Positions 13,335 through 19,005 of a stretch of 20,188 bases of DNA are shown here, piece by piece. This stretch comes from Nitrospinota bacterium. GTDB lineage: Bacteria > Nitrospirota > Thermodesulfovibrionia > Thermodesulfovibrionales > UBA1546. A program made the position numbers and the translations under genes. Position 1 is the stretch's first letter. Every line of letters begins with the position of its first letter. Below the pieces are notes generated by a model. The model was not told the DNA's origin. It saw only the letters and a list, made by a program, of their open reading frames with translations, and ran no database searches. The stretch lies in assembly GCA_018896985.1 (NCBI GenBank), contig JAHILQ010000192.1:1-20188 (forward strand). The letters run 5' to 3'.

Positions 13335-13861
13335 TGAAATTGCGCTATTATCTTCTCGATACAAATATCCTCGGTCCGCTTGCTGAGTTAAAAACCGGCG
13401 CCAATAGCCCAGAATGCAAGGCACTGGAGAAACATTGGAATGCTTTGAATGAAGGAGCAAAAATCTTTTTGTGTCCGATAAATGTCGGCGAGGTTGAATA
13501 TGGGCTTCGTATCGCTCCCTATGATAAACCCGAAGAACATAAATTAGCTCGGGAAATACTGTTGGCATTCCCCATTCTGAATATTGATACTGATCTGGCA
13601 CGTGATTACTATGCCGACCTTCGAGCAAGGCTTTTCAATAAGTATGCACCTAAGGACAAAAGAAATAGACGGAATTATAATAAACGGGTAGAGGAATGGA
13701 AAGACCCCACCACATCAAAAGAATTGAAGATACAGGAAAATGACCTATGGATTGTATCTGTGGCAATGTCTCATAATCTTGTACTGGTTACTTGTGACAA
13801 GATGGATGCAATAAAGAAGGTTGCCGGTTCAGATATAGCATTTGAAAACTGGCTGGAGTGA
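13334..13861 (+). CDS. PIN-domain protein (VapC-like RNase)
   Basis: The 175-aa protein has the acidic residues of a PIN active site: Asp9 (YYLLDTNILGP), Glu53 (NVGEVEYG), Asp137 (QENDLWIVSVAMSHN) and Asp155 (LVTCDKMDAIKK). PIN proteins cleave RNA in a metal-dependent way and are the toxin of VapBC pairs. No VapB antitoxin gene is adjacent; its start is fused to the methylase stop (TAATG), which implies coupled expression. There is a basic insertion around residues 100-132 (KYAPKDKRNRRNYNKR). The operon partner suggests a role linked to DNA modification status or defence; this is inference. Confidence 0.9.
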   Translation: MKLRYYLLDTNILGPLAELKTGANSPECKALEKHWNALNEGAKIFLCPINVGEVEYGLRIAPYDKPEEHKLAREILLAFPILNIDTDLARDYYADLRARLFNKYAPKDKRNRRNYNKRVEEWKDPTTSKELKIQENDLWIVSVAMSHNLVLVTCDKMDAIKKVAGSDIAFENWLE

Positions 13862-14048
13862 GGGAAGTATTAATAAGTGGGGTCATCGCCTGTTTATGAC
13901 TTATCCCTCCCCCCCCCTCAAAAAAGGCAAGCAGGAAACAAGTGCAATAGAGCATAAGTCAGAACGCGGAGGCGATTCTCCGCTGACGCTGCGAGAAGAA
14001 CAGAAGCGCGGAAGTTAAAAGTATGCGGTTATTGCGGGGCAGGCGATA
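13862..14048. other. Gap without a supportable gene
   Basis: It holds a run of nine C (around 13909-13918), a GC-rich stretch around 13970-14040 and a short plus-strand end KVCGYCGAGDII before a stop at about 14054. These look like debris at the border of the acquired cassette. No RNA, terminator or full reading frame was recognised. Confidence 0.5.
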
Positions 14049-14324
14049 TTATTTGAACTCATCCATGAATGCCTTAAATTCCGGATGGCATTTGAAAAGG
14101 AGTCTGCCTGCGCTGATTAATCTTTCCACCTCGTTCTTTTCAAGGTGAAATGTGGTGGGCAGATGTTTCAGAAAGTTTTTCTCATCATTGTCCGACAGGT
14201 TGTCAAAAGAGATGTCCACGACATATAACTTCATCTTCCCGCCTGCGAGTGGAGGAAGTTTATATCCGTCTTTGCAGTGTTCATAGAGCTTCTGCTGACA
14301 GCCGTCAAGATTCATCCAAATATT
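14049..14324 (-). pseudogene. Patatin-like phospholipase, C-terminal remnant
   Basis: The minus-strand frame ends LYVVDISFDNLSDNDEKNF, LKHLPTTFHLEKNEVERLIS, AGRLLFKCHPEFKAFMDEFK, which matches the C-terminal signature of patatin-like phospholipases (YVVxVxFDxLxDxxER, LPTSFxL, VDRLxxAGRxLLxxSPEF). The Ser-Asp catalytic N-terminal two thirds is missing. The frame runs upstream directly into the MITE at 14325-14460, and no phospholipase sequence continues on its other side. An in-frame ATG at 14315 would give 88 aa, but the fragment lacks the active site and is most likely non-functional. Confidence 0.7.
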
Positions 14325-14460
14325 AGGGACACAGAGCCTGTCTAAAAACTACGGTTTCTCAATCTGATAACACAACATATAGAACAAACATACATTTTGT
14401 TTCTATATGAAGTAGCTATCGCAAAGTATTTTTGAGTTTTTAGACAGGCTCTGTGTCCCT
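14325..14460. mobile_element. MITE-like element, 136 bp with perfect 26-bp terminal inverted repeats
   Basis: The left arm 14325-14350 (AGGGACACAGAGCCTG then TCTAAAAACT) and the right arm 14435-14460 are exact inverted copies. The 84-bp AT-rich interior has no open frame. No clear target duplication is visible in the flanks (AAATATT left, CGGAAAC right). It separates the patatin remnant from the sigma-54 regulator and ends about 40 bp before the regulator promoter. The parent insertion sequence is not in the window. Confidence 0.85.
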
Positions 14461-14502
14461 CGGAAACTTTCCTAGTCTTCTACTACACTTTTATGACAGT
14501 TT

Positions 14503-14511
14503 TGTTATAAA
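14503..14511 (+). promoter_or_regulatory. Extended -10 promoter of the sigma-54 activator gene
   Basis: TGTTATAAA (TGn plus TATAAA) predicts +1 at about 14518, one base before the ATG at 14519. No Shine-Dalgarno is present, so the message may be leaderless. Confidence 0.45.
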
Positions 14512-14518
14512 ATATCCA

Positions 14519-15814
14519 ATGCTGAACGTTTTGATCATTTCTGATGAGGCTAAAGAATTATACGAACTATTCAAATCAGTCAGATTTGCCCGACAGGATT
14601 CAAAGCAGAAAGGTGATTTATCAGGGAATAACTCCGTAAATCTCAGTAAATATGATATCGCCTTCCTTGATCTTAATACCATGGGCTGGCAGCAGAGGCT
14701 TCTGGAATTAAGACAGCTCATGCCAGTAATAGCCTTCTCAAAACCTGATATAAAAATGGCTGTTGAGTCCATGAAGCTCGGTGCAAGTGATTTTTTGGAG
14801 AAGCCCCTTGCCAGTGAAATCTTAAGCGATGTCATCAGCAGACACAGGAAAAAATTCCTCGGCCATAAATATGGTTTTGACGAAATAATAGGCACGAGTA
14901 AATTAATGCAGGAGGTTTTCAGTCTGATAAAAAAGGCAGCAGTCAGCGAAAGTAACGTGCTCATTACAGGTGAAAGCGGCACAGGCAAGGAGCCTGTTGC
15001 GAAGGCGATACATAAATGGAGTCCGAGGGATAAAAAGCCTTTCATGACAATAAATTGCAGCGCCATACCTGACACCCTTCTTGAGTCAGAGCTCTTTGGT
15101 TTTGAAAAGGGTTCATTCACAGGGGCAAATTATACAAAAAAGGGGCTTGTTGAAATTGCCAGTGGCGGGACATTATTCTTTGACGAGATTGGTGATGTTT
15201 CTCCGTTGTTTCAGACCAAGGTGCTCAGAATGCTTCAGGAAGGTGAAATTATGAGGATCGGAGGGGCACATCATATAAAAGTTGATGTTAGAATTATCTC
15301 TGCCAGCAATAAAGACCTGATGAGTGAATGCAAAAAAGGCACTTTCAGGGATGACCTGTTTTATAGATTGAATGTTATAAATATACATCTTCCACCTTTG
15401 AGAGAGAGATTGGAGGATGTCCCGCTTTTAGTAGAACACTTTATTAATAAACATGCTCCGAAGAGAAAAGATATGTTGATAAGAGGCATATCTGATGAAG
15501 CCTTGAATGTCCTGATTAAATGTTCATACCCCGGAAATGTAAGGGAGCTCGAAAATATAATTGAGCGCACAATATCGTTCACAAATAGTCCTGAAATATT
15601 AGTGTCTGACTTCCCATCATATTTACTCCAGTCCCCTTCTCAAAAAAGATCTTTTACACCACGATTGAAAGAGGAACTTGCAGCCCTTGAAAAGGAATTA
15701 ATATGGTCTGCCTTGCAGGAATCCCGGGGGAACATATCGAAGGCAGCGGCTTCCCTCGGCATCTTTCGCCAGCAGCTCCAGAGAAAGATAAAGAAACTGA
15801 AAATAGCAACTTAA
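14519..15814 (+). CDS. Sigma-54-dependent response regulator, NtrC family
   Basis: The chosen start is ATG 14519 (MLNVLIISDE), giving 431 aa; an upstream ATG at 14453 would begin inside the MITE and add 22 unrelated residues. An N-terminal receiver domain (1-115) has acidic D9-E10, phospho-acceptor Asp51 (AFLDLN), Ser74 and Lys95 (LEKPL). The AAA+ domain has Walker A GESGTGKE (151-158), the sigma-54 loop as GSFTGA (198-203, usual GAFTGA), Walker B TLFFDEIGD and the R-finger region FRDDLFYRLNV. The C-terminal Fis-type HTH is GNISKAAASLGIFRQQLQRKIK. Walker A is followed by Pro where Leu is usual. No histidine kinase is adjacent. A sigma-54 promoter lies directly downstream, so the target is probably the usp-TauE operon. 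Confidence 0.95.
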   Translation: MLNVLIISDEAKELYELFKSVRFARQDSKQKGDLSGNNSVNLSKYDIAFLDLNTMGWQQRLLELRQLMPVIAFSKPDIKMAVESMKLGASDFLEKPLASEILSDVISRHRKKFLGHKYGFDEIIGTSKLMQEVFSLIKKAAVSESNVLITGESGTGKEPVAKAIHKWSPRDKKPFMTINCSAIPDTLLESELFGFEKGSFTGANYTKKGLVEIASGGTLFFDEIGDVSPLFQTKVLRMLQEGEIMRIGGAHHIKVDVRIISASNKDLMSECKKGTFRDDLFYRLNVINIHLPPLRERLEDVPLLVEHFINKHAPKRKDMLIRGISDEALNVLIKCSYPGNVRELENIIERTISFTNSPEILVSDFPSYLLQSPSQKRSFTPRLKEELAALEKELIWSALQESRGNISKAAASLGIFRQQLQRKIKKLKIAT

Positions 15815-15885
15815 AGTATCTCTGCAATATCTTGTTGCACTAAGTATAACTATATTTAACAAATATTTCAGAATTTATATCGTTA

Positions 15886-15906
15886 AATGCAGCATTAAAT
15901 TGCATT
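15886..15906. promoter_or_regulatory. Candidate enhancer site for the sigma-54 activator
   Basis: AATGCAGCATT is a dyad around one base, and AATGCA pairs at longer range with TGCATT (15901-15906). It lies about 50-70 bp upstream of the sigma-54 promoter, where NtrC-type activators bind. Binding is inferred from position and symmetry only. Confidence 0.4.
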
Positions 15907-15954
15907 ACTGTTTTCCACAAGGCATTTTTTTCTTAAATATCAATGTTTTATACC

Positions 15955-15970
15955 TGGCATATGTATTGCA
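15955..15970 (+). promoter_or_regulatory. Sigma-54 promoter (-24/-12)
   Basis: TGGCATATGTATTGCA matches the TGGCAC-N5-TTGCA consensus with one change and has the exact GG-to-GC spacing of 10 bp. The predicted start is near 15981. It follows the NtrC-type activator gene by 140 bp and reads into the small ORF/usp/TauE operon, which links that operon to the activator. Confidence 0.82.
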
Positions 15971-16044
15971 TACTCTTCCTTTCAGCAGGTTAAGATTTTA
16001 CTTCTCACTCTACCTCTTGATAAGGGGGAGGGTGAATATATAAT

Positions 16045-16073
16045 TTATTGACTTATTAAATTTATGGTATAAT
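16045..16073 (+). promoter_or_regulatory. Second promoter of the usp operon (sigma-70 type, extended -10)
   Basis: TTATTG (16045-16050), 17 bp and TATAAT (16068-16073), with TGG in front of the -10 (TGGTATAAT). The predicted +1 is about 16080. It would give basal expression alongside the sigma-54 promoter 100 bp upstream. Confidence 0.6.
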
Positions 16074-16076
16074 GTC

Positions 16077-16208
16077 TTGAAAAAATTACTGAAAAAGTTA
16101 AAGGACATTGTTGTATCTATAACATTTGCCGAACCAGAGGAATATGATTCCGCAAAAGAAGGCGGATATACTGAAAAAAAAAATTTGAAACCGGGGAAAA
16201 GGGGGTGA
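16077..16208 (+). CDS. Small protein of 43 aa upstream of usp
   Basis: TTG 16077 opens MKKLLKKLKDIVVSITFAEP, EEYDSAKEGGYTEKKNLKPG, KRG. I recall similar short peptides with an amphipathic lysine-rich helix and an xTFAExxEx-AxE block near universal stress genes in Nitrospirota and Desulfobacterota, but cannot name a family. The start is uncertain: from the sigma-54 promoter the TTG is inside the leader, but from the TATAAT promoter the message would begin about 3 nt after it, and CTG 16089 would then be the first in-frame candidate. The stop overlaps the next small frame (GTGA). Confidence 0.5.
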   Translation: MKKLLKKLKDIVVSITFAEPEEYDSAKEGGYTEKKNLKPGKRG

Positions 16209-16273
16209 AGGCATCAACAAAAAAGCAGAAGGCCGGGTTATCTAAAAAGTCACAAAAAGGAGGTCTTTTATGA
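16205..16273 (+). CDS. Possible 22-aa lysine-rich coupling peptide
   Basis: GTG 16205 lies in GGGGGTGA, overlapping the stop of the preceding small frame. It reads MKASTKKQKAGLSKKSQKGG then LL, and its stop TGA overlaps the usp ATG (ATGA). Overlaps on both sides suggest a translational relay into usp, but the frame also runs over the usp Shine-Dalgarno (AAAGGAGG), so it may simply be leader sequence. Confidence 0.3.
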   Translation: MKASTKKQKAGLSKKSQKGGLL

Positions 16274-16683
16274 AGGTATTGGTAGCGACGGACGGCTCAG
16301 AAAGTTCAATGAAAGCAGTAAACAGGGCGCTGGAGCTGGCAGAGAAAGAAGGGGCAAAGATAACCCTAATGTCAGTGGCTTTTTACTCCAGGGCCGACTT
16401 CGATGAGATGCCCTCTACTGTCCAGGACAGACTGGAGGGACAGGCCGAGCAGGCCCTGGCCAAGGCAAAGGCCCTCTTCGACGAGAAAGGCATTGCTGTC
16501 GAGACTATACTCGAGACAGGCGTTGTCCCGGCCAACAACATCATCAGAAGGGCAGAAGAAGGCAAGTTTGACCGGATCATCATGGGCAGCACAGGACTAA
16601 CCGGTCTCTCAAGGGCATTGATGGGGAGCACAGCCGCAAAGGTAGTTGCACATGCCCCTTGCAGCGTGAGTATAATACGATAG
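16270..16683 (+). CDS. Universal stress protein, UspA family (ATP-binding type)
   Basis: A single-domain 137-aa Usp: MKVLVATDGSESSMKAVNRALELA (first strand and Asp8), ITLMSVAFYSRADF, a long helix, VETILETGVVPANNII, and the ATP-binding signature G-2x-G-9x-G-S as Gly106, Gly109, Gly119-Ser120 (GSTGLTGLSRALMGST). It ends with the typical APCSVSIIR. It is cytoplasmic and probably dimeric, with a role in stress or energy-state sensing. AAGGAGG lies six nt before the ATG. It is followed by membrane protein genes in the same direction, up to the terminator at 18947. Confidence 0.95.
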   Translation: MKVLVATDGSESSMKAVNRALELAEKEGAKITLMSVAFYSRADFDEMPSTVQDRLEGQAEQALAKAKALFDEKGIAVETILETGVVPANNIIRRAEEGKFDRIIMGSTGLTGLSRALMGSTAAKVVAHAPCSVSIIR

Positions 16684-16792
16684 AAACGGAGAATACAAAA
16701 TAGAGGGGGGTGATAAAAAGAAGGTTTTTAATGGTTTTAATGTCATTGCAGGTGAAATAAGGCAAACTCGCAAACAAGGAGGTTAAAAGAAA

Positions 16793-17089
16793 ATGCGTAA
16801 ATTATGGACAAAGTTAATAGGAGCAATGGTTATGGTGTTTCTGGTATTCCCCGAGATTGCCATGGCTGCCGGAGCCAAGGGCGCTCCACTCATAGTAGTA
16901 GCTCATACCACAAAACTTGCAGGCTGGAGGGCATACTTCGCCAACTTGTATAATGATGACCTGGTTTTATTTACCGTTTTCACTGCGATCGCCGTACCCC
17001 TTGCCGGCGCATTTCTTGGCCTGATAACTGACTATTTTATGGGAAAAACCGGTATCGACCTAACGCACAGAGAGCTTAAAGAACACTAA
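16793..17089 (+). CDS. Small membrane protein, partner of the TauE permease (98 aa)
   Basis: The N-terminus is a signal sequence (basic MRKLWTK, hydrophobic core, likely cut after AMA at about residue 25). A loop of about 30 residues with GWRAYFANLYNDDLV follows, then one transmembrane helix (about 55-80, VLFTVFTAIAVPLAGAFLGLI), and a short charged end (THRELKEH). AAGGAGG precedes it. Similar small proteins sit ahead of TauE/SafE permeases in some sulfate reducers as I recall, but no named family or function can be given. It may be an accessory subunit. Confidence 0.75.
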   Translation: MRKLWTKLIGAMVMVFLVFPEIAMAAGAKGAPLIVVAHTTKLAGWRAYFANLYNDDLVLFTVFTAIAVPLAGAFLGLITDYFMGKTGIDLTHRELKEH

Positions 17090-17091
17090 AA

Positions 17092-17143
17092 TGTCATTGA
17101 GGTATCTGAAAACACTGGATTCCGTGTCAAGCACGGAATGACA
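17092..17143. repeat. GTCATTCC-family inverted-repeat element (copy 2), hairpin in mRNA
   Basis: TGTCATT (17092-17098) and AATGACA (17137-17143) are inverted ends. The right half forms ATTCCGTG-TCAAG-CACGGAAT. Compared with the inverted copy at 1051-1080, the loop TCAAG is identical and the stem differs by pair-preserving changes. It sits in the operon between the small membrane protein gene and the TauE gene, 15 nt before the latter's Shine-Dalgarno. Confidence 0.8.
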
Positions 17144-17165
17144 GACTGAAAAAGGAGGTTAATTT

Positions 17166-18215
17166 ATGGATTGGTTATATATGCTTTTCCCAATATCCGG
17201 AGTCACAATATTCTGGCCGGGTCTTGTCATTATCGGGTTTAGCGTTGGGGTAATCGGCGGGTTCTTTGGTATGGGCGGTGCCTGGATGGTTACACCGGGG
17301 CTTAACATACTGGGGTTCCCCATGGCCTTTGCTATCGGCACTGATATGGCGCACATAGCAGGGAAGTCCATTATCTCAACCATAAGACACGGCAAGTTTG
17401 GAAATGTGGATTACAAGCTGGGCATGGCGATGCTTGGCGGCACCTTTATCGGGATTGAGGTCGGCGCCCAGATGATTATGTGGTTTGAACGCATAGGCAA
17501 GGTTGACCTTTACGTCCGCATATTATACCTGATATTCCTGTCCTTCATTGCCTTCATGGTCTTCGGCGACTATTTCAAGAAAAAGAAAATGGCAAGACTG
17601 GCAAAGGAGAAGGGTCAAGAGATCGATAAGCTTGCCATGGGCATCACATGGTATAAGACTGTACATAAGATGAGAATCCCTCCGATGATGAATTTCAAAA
17701 TGGCCGGGCTTCGCATCTCTTTATGGATTCCTATTATAGTCGGCTTTTTTACCGGCTGGCTGGCCGGCATACTTGGAATCGGCGGCGGTCTGTTCCGCAT
17801 GCCTGCCCTGATTTACTTTGTCGGCTGTCCGACCCACATAGCTGTTGGGACAGACCTCTTTGAGGTCATGCTCTCAGGCCTTTATGGCGCAGCAAGTTAT
17901 ACCTGGAAAGGCAGGACTGAGTTAGTGGCGGCAATGATCATGCTGACAGGCGCTGCTATCGGTGCGCAGTTCGGCACTGTGGCCACCAAGTACGTCGCGG
18001 GCGATAGAATTCGCCTGCCGTTCGGGTGCGCCGTTATATGCTGCGGTATTTCCATCATCCTGAAGATGCTGGAGAAGACCTTTTCAATGCCCATTTTAGG
18101 CCACTTATCAGCGGTTCTTATCCTGGGAGCAGTGTCTATAATTTGCATAATGATTATAACCTGGATGGTTAAAGGCGCCAAAAAAGAGCTTGCCATGAAA
18201 AAAGGAAAGGAATAA
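17166..18215 (+). CDS. TauE/SafE family permease (putative sulfite/sulfonate exporter)
   Basis: A 349-aa polytopic inner-membrane protein with the two-repeat layout of the family. Repeat 1 is VGVIGGFFGMGGAWMVTPGL followed by FAIGTDMAHIAGKS. Repeat 2 is AGILGIGGGLFRMPALIYFV followed by HIAVGTDLFEVMLSG. About eight transmembrane segments are visible, with a charged cytoplasmic loop (about 138-165, KKKKMARLAKEKGQE). Family members are thought to move sulfite, sulfoacetate or related anions; the substrate here is unknown. GGAGG before the ATG is strong. It lies in an operon with usp and a lipoprotein, likely under sigma-54 control. Confidence 0.92.
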   Translation: MDWLYMLFPISGVTIFWPGLVIIGFSVGVIGGFFGMGGAWMVTPGLNILGFPMAFAIGTDMAHIAGKSIISTIRHGKFGNVDYKLGMAMLGGTFIGIEVGAQMIMWFERIGKVDLYVRILYLIFLSFIAFMVFGDYFKKKKMARLAKEKGQEIDKLAMGITWYKTVHKMRIPPMMNFKMAGLRISLWIPIIVGFFTGWLAGILGIGGGLFRMPALIYFVGCPTHIAVGTDLFEVMLSGLYGAASYTWKGRTELVAAMIMLTGAAIGAQFGTVATKYVAGDRIRLPFGCAVICCGISIILKMLEKTFSMPILGHLSAVLILGAVSIICIMIITWMVKGAKKELAMKKGKE

Positions 18216-18230
18216 CACAAGGAGGTATAT

Positions 18231-18866
18231 ATGATAAAGAGATTGATCTGGTTGATGCTGGTTATCCTGCCTTTAGCCCTTATGTTCGGCTGTGACAAAA
18301 AATTTGGCAAGATAGACCAGGGAAGAGTTATTGCATTTGATTCGGAGAAGAAGACGGTTACTATTATTAAGGATGCAAAGGAGGATCCAAAAGCTCCTGA
18401 TTATACCACTCTGCCCCCTCATACTTATAAACTCCCTCCGCTGGAGAGAGCTATGGGCCCCGCGCCAAAGGCCGGGAAGCGGATGAAGCTCGACACTAAA
18501 AAGAATGAGATAATCATCTTCGATGATGTTACGCAGGACTTCAAGACGATTTCTTACAAACTGATTGACCAGAAGGAAAATATTGAGAAAAAAAATCCCC
18601 TGGTATACGATGAGGCTGCAGATAAAGCAAAGAAGTTCCCCGTAGTGGACAGGGAAAAGAAGACCATTACCGTCTACTCCGGCAGACAGAAGATATTGAC
18701 CACTTTCACATTACCCGATGAATACTTTGCCCGTCCGGATAGTACATGGGATAATGGGGACGAAGTCCGTATTTACTCCAAATTCGGTGATGAAGCCAAG
18801 CCTGGTGTAGAAGGCAAGGCATGGAAGTTCATGAACATAAGTAAGACTGATATTTACAAGAAATAA
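18231..18866 (+). CDS. Lipoprotein, probably DUF4881 family
   Basis: The N-terminus MIKRLIWLMLVILPLALMFG is a lipoprotein signal peptide, with the acylated cysteine at residue 21 followed by DKK. The mature 190 residues are rich in Lys, Asp and Thr and look beta-rich, with repeated units of the form GRVIAFDSEKKTVTIIKD, MKLDTKKNEIIIFDD and PVVDREKKTITVYSG (three similar strands spaced along the protein). I recall DUF4881 as a Desulfovibrio lipoprotein family with this pattern. Function is unknown; its place after the TauE permease suggests an envelope role with it. GGAGG lies seven nt before the ATG. Confidence 0.78.
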   Translation: MIKRLIWLMLVILPLALMFGCDKKFGKIDQGRVIAFDSEKKTVTIIKDAKEDPKAPDYTTLPPHTYKLPPLERAMGPAPKAGKRMKLDTKKNEIIIFDDVTQDFKTISYKLIDQKENIEKKNPLVYDEAADKAKKFPVVDREKKTITVYSGRQKILTTFTLPDEYFARPDSTWDNGDEVRIYSKFGDEAKPGVEGKAWKFMNISKTDIYKK

Positions 18867-18871
18867 GGAAA

Positions 18872-18934
18872 CCTCCCCTATCCCCTCCTTACCAAGGAGG
18901 GGAATAAAGGGGAGGTCCCCCTTACTAAGGGGGG
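18872..18934. repeat. Nested palindromic repeat (CCTCCCCT...AGGGGAGG)
   Basis: CCTCCCCT (18872-18879) pairs with AGGGGAGG (18908-18915), enclosing TCCCCTCCTT / AAGGAGGGGA. A second hairpin CCCCCTT-ACT-AAGGGGG follows at 18917-18934. It lies between the lipoprotein stop and the operon terminator and is of the common GGGGA-rich palindromic type found dispersed in many genomes. Confidence 0.8.
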
Positions 18935-18946
18935 TTAACTGAGAAT

Positions 18947-18979
18947 CGCCTCTGGTAGCAAGCCAGTGGCGTTTTTTTT
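18947..18979 (+). terminator. Intrinsic terminator of the usp-TauE-lipoprotein operon
   Basis: The stem CGCC-T-CTGG / CCAG-T-GGCG, with one T-T mismatch and loop TAGCAAG, is followed by eight T. It ends the transcript before the next promoter at 18981. Confidence 0.9.
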
Positions 18980-18980
18980 G

Positions 18981-18989
18981 TGGTAAAAT
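18981..18989 (+). promoter_or_regulatory. Extended -10 promoter of the downstream membrane protein gene
   Basis: TGGTAAAAT fits TGn plus TAAAAT; predicted +1 is about 18996, ten nt before ATG 19006. No consensus -35 is seen because the preceding terminator occupies that region. Confidence 0.45.
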
Positions 18990-19005
18990 GTTAAAGTAAC
19001 CAGGT

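Noticed and set aside
13334..13861. Classical VapBC operon
   Set aside because: No AbrB, ribbon-helix-helix or Phd-type antitoxin gene precedes or follows the PIN gene; the upstream partner is the methylase.
14001..14054. Plus-strand fragment with CGYC motif before a stop
   Set aside because: Only about a dozen residues, no start and no partner domain; treated as debris.
14453..14518. Earlier start for the sigma-54 activator
   Set aside because: The ATG lies within the MITE end and the added 22 residues are unlike a receiver domain; a promoter -10 lies between it and the real start.
16710..16760. 16-codon frame (MIKRRFLMVLMSLQVK) between usp and the small membrane protein
   Set aside because: It has a G-rich stretch before a GTG but is too short and shows no overlap with its neighbours or recognisable pattern.
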